Shown: piece by piece, positions 37,699 to 46,774 of the stretch
How the letters are laid out: the number at the start of each line of letters is the position of its first letter
Numbering within the stretch: position 1 is the stretch's first letter
DNA from: Pyrococcus yayanosii CH1
GTDB lineage: Archaea > Methanobacteriota_B > Thermococci > Thermococcales > Thermococcaceae
Length of the DNA: 64,000 nucleotides
Direction: 5' to 3'
Assembly (NCBI RefSeq): GCF_000215995.1
Contig: NC_015680.1
Location: forward strand, 1,652,819 to 1,716,818
Notes under the pieces: model-generated
Database searches by the model: none
Told to the model about the DNA's origin: nothing
The model's input: the letters and a program-made list of their open reading frames with translations, nothing else
Position numbers and translations under genes: made by a program

Positions 37699-38463
37699 TT
37701 GCTCAAATACCTCGGGTACTTCGCTGTCGGCATCGTTATTGGGACCCTAGCGGCTCTCTTCGGCCTCGGAGGAGGCTTCCTGATAGTCCCAACGCTCAAC
37801 CTCCTCGGCGTTGAAATCCACAAGGCCGTCGGAACGTCGAGCGCGGCAATCGTCTTTACCTCGCTCAGCTCAGCCTACGCCTACCACAGGCAGGGAAGGA
37901 TACACTACAAGGCAGGCCTTCTTTTGGCGAGCACCGCCATAGTGGGGGCCTACATCGGTGCCTGGCTGACGAGTCTAATCAGCGCCGAGATGCTCAAGAT
38001 AATCTTCGGACTGACGCTGATACTCGTCGCGGTGAGGATCTATCGAAAGAAGCCGGTGGAGCCTACAGAGGTCAGGCTTGAGGATGTGAAGGTTGACTAC
38101 AGGCTCGTCCCAATCGGCGGCTTCTTCGCGGGAATCGCCAGCGGGTTGCTCGGCGTCGGCGGAGGGATAATCAACGTGCCGTTCCTGACGTGGCTCGGCC
38201 TACCCATACATTACGCCGTCGCCACCTCAAGCTTCGCCATAGTCTTCACGTCGACGAGCGGGGCGATAAAGCACTACCTTCTCGGCAACGTCGAGGTGCA
38301 ATGGCTACCCTTACTCGTGCCCGGCCTAATCCTCGGAGCCCAACTCGGTGCGAGGCTGGCAAAGAGGCTGAAGGCGGTGCAACTCAAGAATGCCTTCGCG
38401 GTTGTCATGGCCCTCCTCGCACTAAGGATGGTGCTGAAGGGACTGGGATATCCGGCCCCCTGA
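37699..38463 (+). CDS. TauE/SafE-family membrane permease
   Basis: A 254-residue membrane protein with eight or so hydrophobic segments and the duplicated family motif: GLGGGFLIVPTLNLLG in the first half and GVGGGIINVPFLTWLG in the second, each followed by AVGTSSAAIVFTS or AVATSSFAIVFTS. The family exports sulfite, sulfoacetate or other small anions and cofactor precursors. The TTG start follows GGAGGTGAT. It probably shares a transcript with the upstream aminopeptidase gene. Confidence 0.88.
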   Translation: MLKYLGYFAVGIVIGTLAALFGLGGGFLIVPTLNLLGVEIHKAVGTSSAAIVFTSLSSAYAYHRQGRIHYKAGLLLASTAIVGAYIGAWLTSLISAEMLKIIFGLTLILVAVRIYRKKPVEPTEVRLEDVKVDYRLVPIGGFFAGIASGLLGVGGGIINVPFLTWLGLPIHYAVATSSFAIVFTSTSGAIKHYLLGNVEVQWLPLLVPGLILGAQLGARLAKRLKAVQLKNAFAVVMALLALRMVLKGLGYPAP

Positions 38464-38545
38464 TGTTTTACTCTTGAAGGAGAGAGAGAAAGAAAAGGGC
38501 TCGGCCAGTATGCCCCACATCACCCTCTCAGCTCCGTGAGGCTCC

Positions 38546-39379
38546 TCATCGCCTCAGCTCCTCCGCGAGTTCTAGGATATCATCGTATGTCTCGGGCGCC
38601 TCGTTCAGGATGAATATCCTGTCAAATATCTCCCTGTCCTCGGGGTCCGCCGTGGACGTCGAATACGTGCTCCCCATTATTATAACCCTTCCCATTTTGA
38701 GGGCGTCCCTGACGAGGAGGAGAGCCGTGTCCGGAGCCAGCCTGCCGCTGTAAACGGCAACTATTGTCCCGTTGTAAGCTATTCCGACGACGGGAATTAC
38801 CTTAAACCCGTAAGCCTCGTAAAAGACGTAGGGAACCGTGGCGTTCCTGCCCTTGTAGGTTAGATAGCAGGTAACCTTGTCCTTGCCGAACCGCTCCGCC
38901 AAGGCCTTCATTGTATCAAGGCAATTGCCACATTTGTCGCTCCCGTAGAGGTAAAAGTGGAGCAGGTCTTCGTCTATCTGGCCCGTCCACTTTGGGAAGG
39001 GCTTTGGGAAGGTCTCCTCTGGTGCCGGGGTGGCGGTCGGCGTTGAAGATGTGGTTGTGGTCGTGGGAGCGGGTGATGTAACCGGTGTGGGCGGTATCGT
39101 TGTCGTAGTCGTCGTAGTTGCGGGGGATGTAACTGGTGTGGGTGTTGGCTCTGGGCTCGCCGTCGGAGAGGGTGTTTCGATTGTAGAGGGAGTGGTGAAG
39201 GAGGGCATCGTCGAGGTTTCAGTTTCAGTTGAGAGCGTCATCGTTGCGGTAGTTTGTGGAGTTGTAGACTGCGTTGGGGAAGAGGCCTCAGAAGTCGTTG
39301 TCGTCTCACCTCCGAGGCACTGAGCCGCAACTATGATGAGCGTCAGGGCAAGGATTACAAGGGCCTTCCTCACCTCCAT
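38546..39379 (-). CDS. Lipoprotein with long Thr/Ser/Pro stalk and a CxxC redox domain
   Basis: A 277-residue secreted protein. Residues 1-21 form a lipoprotein signal (LIIVAAQ-Cys21). About 100 residues of almost pure Thr, Ser and Pro follow (for example SPATTTTTTTIPPTPV), a probable glycosylated stalk. The remaining 150 residues form a thioredoxin-like domain with CGNC at 150-153 (LYGSDKCGNCLDTMKAL), VTCYLTYKGRN, VPYVFYEAYGFKVIPVVGIA with a cis-Pro position (VIPV), and a helical end. It is expected to act in disulfide chemistry outside the cell. The start is ATG 39379 or the GTG two codons later. Confidence 0.7.
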   Translation of the reverse strand: MEVRKALVILALTLIIVAAQCLGGETTTTSEASSPTQSTTPQTTATMTLSTETETSTMPSFTTPSTIETPSPTASPEPTPTPVTSPATTTTTTTIPPTPVTSPAPTTTTTSSTPTATPAPEETFPKPFPKWTGQIDEDLLHFYLYGSDKCGNCLDTMKALAERFGKDKVTCYLTYKGRNATVPYVFYEAYGFKVIPVVGIAYNGTIVAVYSGRLAPDTALLLVRDALKMGRVIIMGSTYSTSTADPEDREIFDRIFILNEAPETYDDILELAEELRR

Positions 39380-39462
39380 CCCCTTACCTGAAATGGTCTC
39401 CAGCGATTTAAGCCTTCCGGCAGGGATTTAAAGGCAGAAGTCGAGTCCTTCCCGGTGGTATC

Positions 39463-39969
39463 ATGGGTGTCGAGGAGCACAGAAAGGAGGCACCAAAGAG
39501 CTTCCGGTTTGGTGTTGTGACAATTAGCGACAAGGCCAGCAGGGGCGAGAGGACGGACGAGGCAGGTCAGTTGATAATCGAGACCCTAAAGGGGCTTGGA
39601 GAGCATGTTTACTACAAGGTTGTGCCCGACGACAAGATAGAGATACTCGCCGCTGTCTTCGAGGCAATAAAGGCTGGAGCTGACGTCGTGATAACGACGG
39701 GGGGCACGGGAATAACGTCCAGGGACGTTACTGTGGAGAGCCTGAGGCCCCTCTTCGATAAGGAGCTGAGCTTCGGCGAGGTATTCAGGCTGAAGAGCTA
39801 CGAGGAGGTCGGAACGGCCGCTGTTCTGACGAGGGCAACGGCCGGAATAATCAGAGGGAGCAGGAGTGTCCTGATAGTTGTTCTTCCGGGCAGTATGAAT
39901 GCCGTGAGGACGGGTCTCGAAATACTGAAGGCCGAGGTGTTCCACATCCTCAAGCACGCCAGGGAGTAG
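39463..39969 (+). CDS. moaB: MoaB, molybdopterin/tungstopterin adenylyltransferase
   Basis: A 168-residue MoaB/MogA protein. Family motifs: FGVVTISDKASRGERTDEAG, VITTGGTGITSRDVTVESL, and the terminal VLPGSMNAVRTGLEIL. In P. furiosus MoaB adenylylates molybdopterin before tungsten insertion, which would serve GAPOR and other tungsten enzymes. The ATG at 39463 follows GGTGGTATC. It converges on the BtpA gene with a 20-base overlap. Confidence 0.93.
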   Translation: MGVEEHRKEAPKSFRFGVVTISDKASRGERTDEAGQLIIETLKGLGEHVYYKVVPDDKIEILAAVFEAIKAGADVVITTGGTGITSRDVTVESLRPLFDKELSFGEVFRLKSYEEVGTAAVLTRATAGIIRGSRSVLIVVLPGSMNAVRTGLEILKAEVFHILKHARE

Positions 39970-40732
39970 CCCTTAGCCTCTTAGTAGCTTCCAAAAGCCT
40001 CCTTGCCTTCTCCGCTCTTACTCTCCCTCCTTCCTTTATCCACGTGCCAACTATGAAGCCGTCAGCGTGCCTCCACAGCTTTCCCAGATTATCAGGCGTA
40101 ACGCCAGAGCCCACTAGCACAGGCACCGGGGATATCCTCTTCGCGAGTCGCAACCTGCCTACATCCACGGGCTCCCCCGTCCTCCTGCCAGTGACTATGA
40201 TAGCATCGGCTCCGCCCCTCTCGACGGTATCCAAAAGGGCTGAAGCGAAGTCGCCAAAGTGGACGGCATGCTTCACGTGGACGTCCGCGAAGACCGCGAT
40301 TTTCGATGGCAGGAGCTTCCTAAGGCGGGCTAATTCCCAGGCAACCCCCTCTATAATCCCCTGATCCGTGAAGGCGACACCACTCAGGACGTTCACCCTT
40401 ATGAAGTCCGCCCTTGCCGCATAAGCTATGGAATAGGCGGCAACGGCATCGTTTCTTAGGACGTTGACGCCAACGGGTATCGAAACTTCTTCCGCAATAG
40501 CCCTCGCTATAACCGCCATTGCCGCCACCGTCGGAGGTTCGGCTTTGCTGGGATAAGGGGCATCGCCGAAGTTCTCCACTATCAGAGCATCGAAGCCCGC
40601 CTCTTCCAGCGTTCTTGCGTCCTTAAGAGCATTCTCAAGCACGGTCTCTAAGTCTCCCCCGTAGCGGTATGATCCGGGGAGGGGCTCGAGGTGAACCATC
40701 CCGATGAGGGGCTTTTTTGAAAAATCCAGCAT
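39950..40732 (-). CDS. BtpA/SgcQ family TIM-barrel protein
   Basis: A 260-residue phosphate-binding TIM-barrel protein. Recognised from PLIGMVHLEPLPGSYRYGGD, LEEAGFDALIVENFGDAPYP, VGVNVLRNDAVAAYSIAYA, FIRVNVLSGVAFTDQGII and the phosphate loop VLVGSGVTPDNL. The family is named for a cyanobacterial factor needed for photosystem I, but the archaeal members have no such role; a sugar or nucleoside phosphate enzyme is likely. Function here is open. Confidence 0.85.
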   Translation of the reverse strand: MLDFSKKPLIGMVHLEPLPGSYRYGGDLETVLENALKDARTLEEAGFDALIVENFGDAPYPSKAEPPTVAAMAVIARAIAEEVSIPVGVNVLRNDAVAAYSIAYAARADFIRVNVLSGVAFTDQGIIEGVAWELARLRKLLPSKIAVFADVHVKHAVHFGDFASALLDTVERGGADAIIVTGRRTGEPVDVGRLRLAKRISPVPVLVGSGVTPDNLGKLWRHADGFIVGTWIKEGGRVRAEKARRLLEATKRLRATPWRA

Positions 40733-40791
40733 GTTTCTGAGTGGGAGGGAAGGTTTTTAACATTATCCGAGGAGGGAGGAGGGGTGATAGC

Positions 40792-41760
40792 GTGAAGAAG
40801 GCTTTAGTAACCTTTATGTTCGCCCTTCTACTCGGATTTGTAGCTCCCGTGAGTGCGGAGAAACCCCTCGTCGTTGTGAGCCTTCCTCCTCTCGCCGAAA
40901 TTATCAAGGAGGCTCTAGGTGAGCAAATCGAAGTAGTTTATCTAGTTCCACCCGGCGTTGAGCCCCACCAGTACCAGCTTTCCCCAGACCAGGTAAAGTT
41001 GCTGGAGGAAGCGGAGGTCATCGTGACTACCGGTCACTTGCCGGCCGAGCAGAGGATACTCGAGCTGAAGGAGGAGGGGAGAATAGGGGGGAGGGTCCTC
41101 GGGGTAAAGGATTATGCCCGCTTCGGATTCCACTACCTGCCCGAGAGATGGTACGGCCACAAGGCAAATCCCCACGGGATGTGGCTGGACCCTACCAACG
41201 CCCTCGCAATCGCGAAGGCCGTTGTAGTGGCCCTCGCGGAAAGGCACCCGGAGATGGCGGGGGAGCTTTGGGGCTCTTACGAGCGATTTGAGACTAAGGT
41301 CGAGGGAATAATGGAAGCCTATTCAGGTATAGCAACTGGGAAGAGGGCAATCGTGGAGCTTCCATCCCAGCAGTACGCCCTTGAATGGATGGGCCTCGAA
41401 GTTATCGCCTCAATAAAGCCCGAGGCAGAGGTTCCGGCGAGAAGCCTAGACGAGCTCGCCAGCCTTGACGCCAACATCGTGGTTTATGACGAGAATACAC
41501 CTGAGGCCTTGAAGAGAGCCGCGAAGGAGCTCTCCGGGAGGATGGGGATTCCCCTAACCAACATTACCGTCCTGTGGACAGGAAAGCCTTACACGGAGGT
41601 GTTGGCCCAGAACGCTAGGAGCATCGTAACGGCCCTTAAGGGGGAGGTCATATGCTTGGCAACCGAAGATTCGAGAACCGAGTATGCCCTTCTCTCGTTT
41701 CTCGTAGGGGTTGTACTCGGGGTGGCCATTGGCGTCGTGATTAGGAAGTGCCCCATCTGA
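40792..41760 (+). CDS. Metal ABC transporter substrate-binding protein (ZnuA/TroA family), membrane-tethered
   Basis: A 322-residue cluster A-I binding protein for zinc or manganese. It has a signal peptide (VKKALVTFMFALLLGFVAPV), the fold PLAEIIKEALGEQIEVVYLV, metal ligands in VEPHQYQLS, NPHGMWLDPTN and the C-terminal acidic ligand region VVYDENTPEALKRAA. Unusually it ends in a transmembrane helix (LLSFLVGVVLGVAIGVVI) that would tether it to the outer face. The GTG start follows GGAGGGGTGATAGC. No permease or ATPase gene is adjacent, so the transporter must be encoded elsewhere. Confidence 0.85.
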   Translation: MKKALVTFMFALLLGFVAPVSAEKPLVVVSLPPLAEIIKEALGEQIEVVYLVPPGVEPHQYQLSPDQVKLLEEAEVIVTTGHLPAEQRILELKEEGRIGGRVLGVKDYARFGFHYLPERWYGHKANPHGMWLDPTNALAIAKAVVVALAERHPEMAGELWGSYERFETKVEGIMEAYSGIATGKRAIVELPSQQYALEWMGLEVIASIKPEAEVPARSLDELASLDANIVVYDENTPEALKRAAKELSGRMGIPLTNITVLWTGKPYTEVLAQNARSIVTALKGEVICLATEDSRTEYALLSFLVGVVLGVAIGVVIRKCPI

Positions 41761-41811
41761 GGATAGGGCAATCCCTTTTAACCCTACCCCCAACATTCCC
41801 CAGGTGGTTGC

Positions 41812-43005
41812 ATGGAGATTGGTGTTGTGGGAAAGCCCAACGTCGGAAAGTCAACCTTCTTCTCCGCCGCAACCCTCGTGGACGTTGACATAGCCAACTA
41901 TCCCTTCACCACGATAGAAGCAAACGTCGGAGTTACCTACGTCATCGCGGAGCATCCCTGCAAGGAGCTGGGCTGCAAGCCCAACCCACAGAACTACGAG
42001 TACAGGAACGGCCTCGCCCTGATACCCGTGAAAATGATTGACGTAGCCGGCCTTGTTCCCGGAGCGCATGAAGGGCGCGGCCTCGGGAACAAGTTCCTCG
42101 ACGACCTCAGGATGGCCTCTGTCCTCATCCACGTCGTTGATGCTACCGGAAAGACGGACGCCGAGGGCCAGCCCACCGATTACCATGACCCCGTTGATGA
42201 CATTGAGTTCCTCGAGAAGGAGATAAACTACTGGATTTACGGCATCCTTAAGAAGAACTGGGACAAGTTCGCCAAGAGGATAAAGCTCCAGCGTATCCCC
42301 CTGGAGAGGGCAATAGCGGAGCATCTCAGCGGCATAGGCGTAAGCGAAAACGACGTTTGGGCAGCAATACACAACCTCGGCCTGGGCGACGACCCAACGG
42401 GGTGGAGGGACGAGGATTTACTCGCCTTCGCCTCAGCCATCAGGCGTATAAATAAGCCCATGATAATAGCGGCCAATAAGGCCGATGCAGCGAGCGATGA
42501 GCAGATAGAAAGGCTCAGGCGGGAGGGCGAGAGAAGGGGATACATCGTTGTTCCAACGAGTGCAGCAGCCGAGCTTACCCTGAGGAAGGCCGCTAAGGCG
42601 GGGTTCATAGACTACGTGCCGGGCTCAAGCGACTTCAAAATCCTTAAACCTATGAGCTCCAAGCAGGAAAAGGCTCTGAAGCTGATAAGAGAGCGTGTCC
42701 TCGAGAGGTTCGGTAGCACCGGAGTGCAGGAGGTCATAAACAGGGCAGTCTTTGAGCTCCTTGGGCTAATACCAGTATATCCCGTCGAGGACGAGAATAA
42801 GTTGACCGACGGCTTTGGCAACGTTCTGCCGCACGTCCACTTGATGAAGAGAGGCTCCACCCCCAGGGATTTGGCATACAAGGTCCACACAGACCTCGGA
42901 GAGGGTTTCCTCTACGCGGTGAACGCCAAGACGAAGAGGCGCGTCGGCGAGGACTACGAGCTGGAGTTCAACGACATAATAAAGATAGTAGCGGTGACCC
43001 GCTGA
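41812..43005 (+). CDS. ychF: Redox-regulated GTPase/ATPase YchF (OLA1 family)
   Basis: Obg-family P-loop protein of 397 residues. G1 is [14 protein letters not shown]2 region [10 protein letters not shown]3 [18 protein letters not shown], and the G4 motif appears as [10 protein letters not shown]-terminal TGS domain follows ([40 protein letters not shown]). Members bind ribosomes and hydrolyse ATP or GTP. Transcribed from its own promoter, probably the T-rich element at about 41774. Confidence 0.93.
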   Translation: MEIGVVGKPNVGKSTFFSAATLVDVDIANYPFTTIEANVGVTYVIAEHPCKELGCKPNPQNYEYRNGLALIPVKMIDVAGLVPGAHEGRGLGNKFLDDLRMASVLIHVVDATGKTDAEGQPTDYHDPVDDIEFLEKEINYWIYGILKKNWDKFAKRIKLQRIPLERAIAEHLSGIGVSENDVWAAIHNLGLGDDPTGWRDEDLLAFASAIRRINKPMIIAANKADAASDEQIERLRREGERRGYIVVPTSAAAELTLRKAAKAGFIDYVPGSSDFKILKPMSSKQEKALKLIRERVLERFGSTGVQEVINRAVFELLGLIPVYPVEDENKLTDGFGNVLPHVHLMKRGSTPRDLAYKVHTDLGEGFLYAVNAKTKRRVGEDYELEFNDIIKIVAVTR

Positions 43006-43009
43006 TTCT

Positions 43010-43450
43010 TCACTTTTTCGGAACCTTAAAGCTCATGGCCTGCTCCTGCTGGAGTTTCTGGACCTTCACGGCAACTTCCTTAATCCTCTGCTCGAGCCCG
43101 TGCAGGGTCTCTTGCGTCTTCTTTATGGCCTCGTCGTATTCCTTTATCCTTCCTTCGAGGAAAGTTATGGCGTCATCTATGCTCCTCTCGACGGCGTAAC
43201 CGGCCCCAACGCTAACTATTGCCCTGTCCTTGTCCACTATAACTCCCTTCAAGAAAGAACCGGCCCCTATCGGTATGAGGATTTCGGGCTCGCCCTCGAC
43301 CTTCTTGAGACCTTTGAGAGTCTCCTTCACCGCCTGAACCTCGTTCCTCGCGAGCGTCAGGAGGTCAAGGTTCTGCGCGAGGAGCTGCGCCTGCGCCTGA
43401 AGCATCTGGTACTCATAGGCAAGCTTTTCAAGCTCCTTTTCATCGGCCAT
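43010..43450 (-). CDS. pfdA: Prefoldin alpha subunit
   Basis: A 146-residue coiled-coil chaperone subunit that hands unfolded proteins to the group II chaperonin. Heptad-rich N- and C-terminal helices ([20 protein letters not shown] and [20 protein letters not shown]) flank the central beta hairpins ([34 protein letters not shown]). ATG 43450 follows GGGGTGATGGAT; an in-frame ATG two codons earlier is less likely. It is the last gene of the L39e-L31e-aIF6-LX operon. Confidence 0.95.
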   Translation of the reverse strand: MADEKELEKLAYEYQMLQAQAQLLAQNLDLLTLARNEVQAVKETLKGLKKVEGEPEILIPIGAGSFLKGVIVDKDRAIVSVGAGYAVERSIDDAITFLEGRIKEYDEAIKKTQETLHGLEQRIKEVAVKVQKLQQEQAMSFKVPKK

Positions 43451-43487
43451 ATCCATCACCCCTAGGTTTAGGAAGAAAAAGAAAGCT

Positions 43488-43724
43488 TTAGGCAAGCTCG
43501 AGGCTGAGGCGCCTGACGATTATATCCTCGGCCTCCTCGGGGCGTATCTCCTTAATCTCCTGGATGACTATCTTGCTCCTCTTGACCTTGTGCTTGCTAC
43601 CTATCTCCGAGTAGACGAGCTCCTTCACGTGCTCCTCCTTGAGGGCCCTGTATTCCTTCGTGAACTTGAACTTCTTCCCGTTCTTCTCATAGAACCCCAT
43701 AACGCGGAAGACCTTGACGTCCAT
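43488..43724 (-). CDS. rpl18a: 50S ribosomal protein LX (L18Ae)
   Basis: A 78-residue ribosomal protein of the eukaryotic-type L18a family: [58 protein letters not shown] 43724 follows GAGGTGGTGGGG, a ribosome site that lies within the last codons of aIF6. Its placement with aIF6 and L31e, L39e is conserved in archaea. Confidence 0.95.
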   Translation of the reverse strand: MDVKVFRVMGFYEKNGKKFKFTKEYRALKEEHVKELVYSEIGSKHKVKRSKIVIQEIKEIRPEEAEDIIVRRLSLELA

Positions 43725-43734
43725 CCCCACCACC

Positions 43735-44418
43735 TCACAGGAACCCGAGGGCTTCTTCAATCTTAACTATTTCGGGACCCGTTGTGAGGTTGCCAACGAC
43801 GACGCCATTCGAGTTGGCGAGCATGCAGGAGCCCACGAAGGGAACACCCTGGTTGGCGGTCCCCACGTAGATGTCAACCTTAAACAGGTCCCTCAGCCAC
43901 TCGAGCTCCTCATCAGTAGCCTCGGGATGCACGAGACCGCCCCTGTTCGTGACAACGCCCGCGCTTCCAACGGCGTGGTGCCCCGCTATTACACCCCTCT
44001 CCACTTCAACGCCGAGGATGTCCTCGAGCTTCTTGGCCTCCTCCCTCGGGAACTTAGCGCTCACCAGTGCCGCCCTGTCGTTGACGAGGACCAAGTTACC
44101 GAGGGCCGTCAGCTTGCTCTGGAAGAGCTCCACCCTTATATCCAGGCCCAGTTCGTCAAGGGCCCTGTTGAGGGCCTCCAGCTCAGTGTCCCATATGTAC
44201 CATGGGACTACAATTGCGTTGGAGTTGGCGGCGATAAATATTCCGATTATCCGAGACTTCATTATGCTAATCTCGACGAGAGGGACCTTTAGGACCTCCC
44301 TAAGAACGGAGAGCTTCTTTTCCTGGAGGCCTTCCCTAATCAGGACTACCTTATCCGTGGCAACTCCGAACACGCCGAGGTAAGGGGAATTCTCAAAGTC
44401 GAGCCTCTCGATGTGCAT
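43735..44418 (-). CDS. eif6: Translation initiation factor aIF6 (ribosome anti-association factor)
   Basis: A 227-residue five-fold pentein protein that binds the large subunit and prevents premature joining. The repeating pattern is clear: [79 protein letters not shown], and [20 protein letters not shown]. Upstream L31e ends 23 bases before it. Confidence 0.97.
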   Translation of the reverse strand: MHIERLDFENSPYLGVFGVATDKVVLIREGLQEKKLSVLREVLKVPLVEISIMKSRIIGIFIAANSNAIVVPWYIWDTELEALNRALDELGLDIRVELFQSKLTALGNLVLVNDRAALVSAKFPREEAKKLEDILGVEVERGVIAGHHAVGSAGVVTNRGGLVHPEATDEELEWLRDLFKVDIYVGTANQGVPFVGSCMLANSNGVVVGNLTTGPEIVKIEEALGFL

Positions 44419-44440
44419 TCCTCCACCTCACGAAAATATA

Positions 44441-44722
44441 TCAGGCAAGGGAAACGTAGGCTATCCTGACTTTGCCATTCTCGCGCTCCTCCTCCTCAAC
44501 CTTAACCTTGACACGGAGCTTGCTCGGGGGCTTCTCGATGCCGCGCTCCCATATCTTTTCATTGAGCTTCGGGTCTATTATGACCTCCTGAACCTTGGCG
44601 TGTCTCCTCACGAACTCCTTGACGAACTTAACTGCCCTTGGAGCCCTCTTCCACCTTGGAACTATCTTCTTTATCTTCCTTATCGGGACGGTGAACACGA
44701 CCTCCTGCCCCGGCTCTATCAT
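44441..44722 (-). CDS. rpl31e: 50S ribosomal protein L31e
   Basis: A 93-residue archaeal/eukaryotic-type ribosomal protein at the polypeptide exit tunnel. It is recognised by [40 protein letters not shown] and [20 protein letters not shown]. The gene follows L39e by ten bases. Confidence 0.97.
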   Translation of the reverse strand: MIEPGQEVVFTVPIRKIKKIVPRWKRAPRAVKFVKEFVRRHAKVQEVIIDPKLNEKIWERGIEKPPSKLRVKVKVEEEERENGKVRIAYVSLA

Positions 44723-44732
44723 TTACACCACC

Positions 44733-44888
44733 TCACTCCTTGAGCTTGGTCCTCCTCCAGTGCCTCCTCTTAGGGTGTGTTATAACGCGCCTGTTCGTCT
44801 TAACGATGACCCACACCGGAACGCGCCTGTTCTGCTTCATGGCTTTTGCAAGCCGGAGCTTCTTCGCAAGGGGCTTGTTCCTCGCCAT
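44733..44888 (-). CDS. rpl39e: 50S ribosomal protein L39e (51 aa)
   Basis: A very short, basic protein that lines the exit tunnel: [51 protein letters not shown]. It is the first gene of the operon with L31e, aIF6, LX and prefoldin alpha. ATG 44888 follows a GGGAGGGATAGGC region. The promoter is probably the CCTTTTAAGG element at 44957-44966. Confidence 0.95.
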   Translation of the reverse strand: MARNKPLAKKLRLAKAMKQNRRVPVWVIVKTNRRVITHPKRRHWRRTKLKE

Positions 44889-45040
44889 GCCTATCCCTCC
44901 CTAAAGCGATAGAGGAATGAGCTGGCTAAATCGCCTGCTCTCCCTACACTTGGGAGCCTTAAAAGGCTTTCGTCCGAAGGCAAAGGGAAAGCTTTTAACC
45001 GGCGGGGACTTTTACACGTATGAAACTTGGGGTGGTGGAC

Positions 45041-45769
45041 ATGGGCGTCGAGAAGGTTCCAAAGTACGATATCCCCGTTAAAAAAGTAGAATTTGTCTTC
45101 GTGGAGCTCGACAAGATGAAGCCCCATGAGCAACTCGTCCAGAGGGAGCTCGAAGACTTCATAGAGAGCGTCACGGGTTCAGGAATATTCTGGAAGCCGA
45201 TGCTGCTCGCAAAGATTCCGGGAACCGACGAGTACCTTATAGTCGATGGACACCACAGGTGGGCGGGCTTGCAGAAGTTGGGAGCGAAGAGGGCCCCCTC
45301 CGTGATACTCGACTACTTTGATGAGGGCGTCAAGGTGTACACGTGGTACCCAGCCTTCAGGGGCGATCTTGAGAAGGTCATCGAGAAGCTGAAGGCAGAA
45401 GGTCTTGATGTCGTTGAGGACCCTGAGGCCGAAGAGAAGGCCGAGCGCGGAGAGATAGCTTTCGCCCTCGTGGGCAAGAGGAGCTTCGCCATACCCGGTG
45501 GGCTCGAGGAGCAGAAGAAGGTCAGCAAGGTCCTCGATGAGATGGATCAGGCAGGCGAAGTCGAGCTCGTCTACTACGGTCTCAAGGAGGACGCTAAAGC
45601 GGATATGGCCAAGGGTGAAATCGACTACGTCTTCATTAGGAAGGCCCCAACGAAGGAGGAGGTCATGGAACTCGTGAAGAGGGGAGAGGTGTTCTCCCCT
45701 AAGACGACCAGACACGTCCTCCCATTCATCCCGGACAAGATTGACGTCAAGCTCGAGGACCTCTTCTGA
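45041..45769 (+). CDS. serK: ADP-dependent free serine kinase (SerK)
   Basis: ParB/sulfiredoxin-fold kinase that phosphorylates free L-serine with ADP to O-phosphoserine in the cysteine/serine metabolism of Thermococcales. The 242-residue sequence follows T. kodakarensis SerK throughout. Glu30, the reported catalytic residue, sits in KMKPHEQLVQRELEDF; the DGHHRW loop (LIVDGHHRWAGLQKLGAKR) and VLPFIPDKIDVKLEDLF end are intact. ATG 45041 is chosen because it gives Glu30 and has GGGGTGGTGGAC before it. Confidence 0.95.
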   Translation: MGVEKVPKYDIPVKKVEFVFVELDKMKPHEQLVQRELEDFIESVTGSGIFWKPMLLAKIPGTDEYLIVDGHHRWAGLQKLGAKRAPSVILDYFDEGVKVYTWYPAFRGDLEKVIEKLKAEGLDVVEDPEAEEKAERGEIAFALVGKRSFAIPGGLEEQKKVSKVLDEMDQAGEVELVYYGLKEDAKADMAKGEIDYVFIRKAPTKEEVMELVKRGEVFSPKTTRHVLPFIPDKIDVKLEDLF

Positions 45770-45856
45770 CGAAAGGCGTAAATTCCTTCCTTTCTTATAA
45801 TTTTTGGTGATCACATGAAGCACTCGAAGCTCGCCGGAAAGATAAAAGAATAAGGA

Positions 45857-46678
45857 CTACCCCCGGGCTTCCCTAAGGGCCCGATAGAACTCACGAATAA
45901 CGGCAGCGTTCTCCCTTATCTCCTTCAGGGCCTCCTCGTACTTACCAGCCTCAGCCAGCTCCTTTACCCTCTCGTAGAGCTTTGAGAACTCCTCCAGCGG
46001 CTCAACAATGTTCGGGTCGTTCAGACTCTTGGCCAGCTCGATGGCCCTCCCTCCCTTTATCAGGAACGCCTTGACTATCCTCTCAGCCTTTCTCTCAAGA
46101 AGCTGCTTCCTTATCTCTCTCAGCTCCCTCTCAAGCTTCTCCTGCCTCTCCCTGAACTTCTCTATGTCCTTCCTGAGGGCCCTCCAATTCCTCTCCTTAG
46201 CGTGGGCCCTCATATCCCCGTAAACCTTCCGAAGCTCATTAAGGGTCTCTCGAGCCTTCCTAACGTCTATTCCCGCCCTCTCAGCAAAGTCTAGGAACTT
46301 GTCAACCTTCCTGAGATAATCCTCGATCCTCTTCAGGGATATGCGCGGGGCCCCTTCCTTCCTCACCACCTTCAGCACAGCCCTATAGTGCTTCATGGCC
46401 TTAAGGGCCGTTGAAACTGCCACCTCGCACTCGCCGGCCTCATACTTGTTTTTCGCCTCCTTGAGGAGCTCCTTTGCCGCCCTATATTCCTCCAAGAGCG
46501 CCGAGTTATTTATCCTACCCATCACCCTGGCTGTCAGTACATCGACTCGCTCAAGGTGCTCCAGGATGTGAGAAGCCTTCATGCAGATGTTCCTGCCGTC
46601 TCCCGTCGAGTCCGCGGTCGCGAGGGGCACGATAGAGCCGAGCAGGAGCAACACCATCAGTCCAGCGGCGATCCTCAT
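45857..46678 (-). CDS. Secreted coiled-coil protein, function unknown
   Basis: A 273-residue exported protein with a signal peptide (MRIAAGLMVLLLLGSIVPLA, TADS) and otherwise almost entirely helical sequence rich in K, E and R (YRAAKELLKEAKNKYEAGEC, FRERQEKLERELREIRKQLL, FSKLYERVKELAEAGKYEEA). Two cysteines occur early (NICMKAS and GECEVAV). No membrane anchor follows. ATG 46678 follows GGTGATGTCC. Similar helical exported proteins are common in Thermococcales, but I do not recognise a named family. Confidence 0.65.
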   Translation of the reverse strand: MRIAAGLMVLLLLGSIVPLATADSTGDGRNICMKASHILEHLERVDVLTARVMGRINNSALLEEYRAAKELLKEAKNKYEAGECEVAVSTALKAMKHYRAVLKVVRKEGAPRISLKRIEDYLRKVDKFLDFAERAGIDVRKARETLNELRKVYGDMRAHAKERNWRALRKDIEKFRERQEKLERELREIRKQLLERKAERIVKAFLIKGGRAIELAKSLNDPNIVEPLEEFSKLYERVKELAEAGKYEEALKEIRENAAVIREFYRALREARG

Positions 46679-46774
46679 GGACATCACCGATTGATGCTTC
46701 GACCTCTCGAGTTATTAGAAACCCGTTCGTTTCCGAAGGTTTCAGAAAGGAACGATTAGAAACGAAAAAAGAAA

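Noticed and set aside
39000..39330. Repetitive-looking DNA in the lipoprotein gene
   Set aside because: The repeats come from ACN and CCN codons of the Thr/Pro stalk and are not a tandem or CRISPR repeat with unique spacers.
44955..44968. Palindrome AGCCTT-AA-AAGGCT upstream of rpl39e and serK
   Set aside because: It coincides with the probable TATA box of the ribosomal operon; the symmetry is short and needs no separate regulator.
45815..45853. A 12-codon open frame (MKHSKLAGKIKE) with a good GGTGATCAC site between serK and the coiled-coil gene
   Set aside because: Too short to judge; the TATA-like element upstream is too close for a normal transcript. It may be the 5' stub of a lost gene but cannot be supported.
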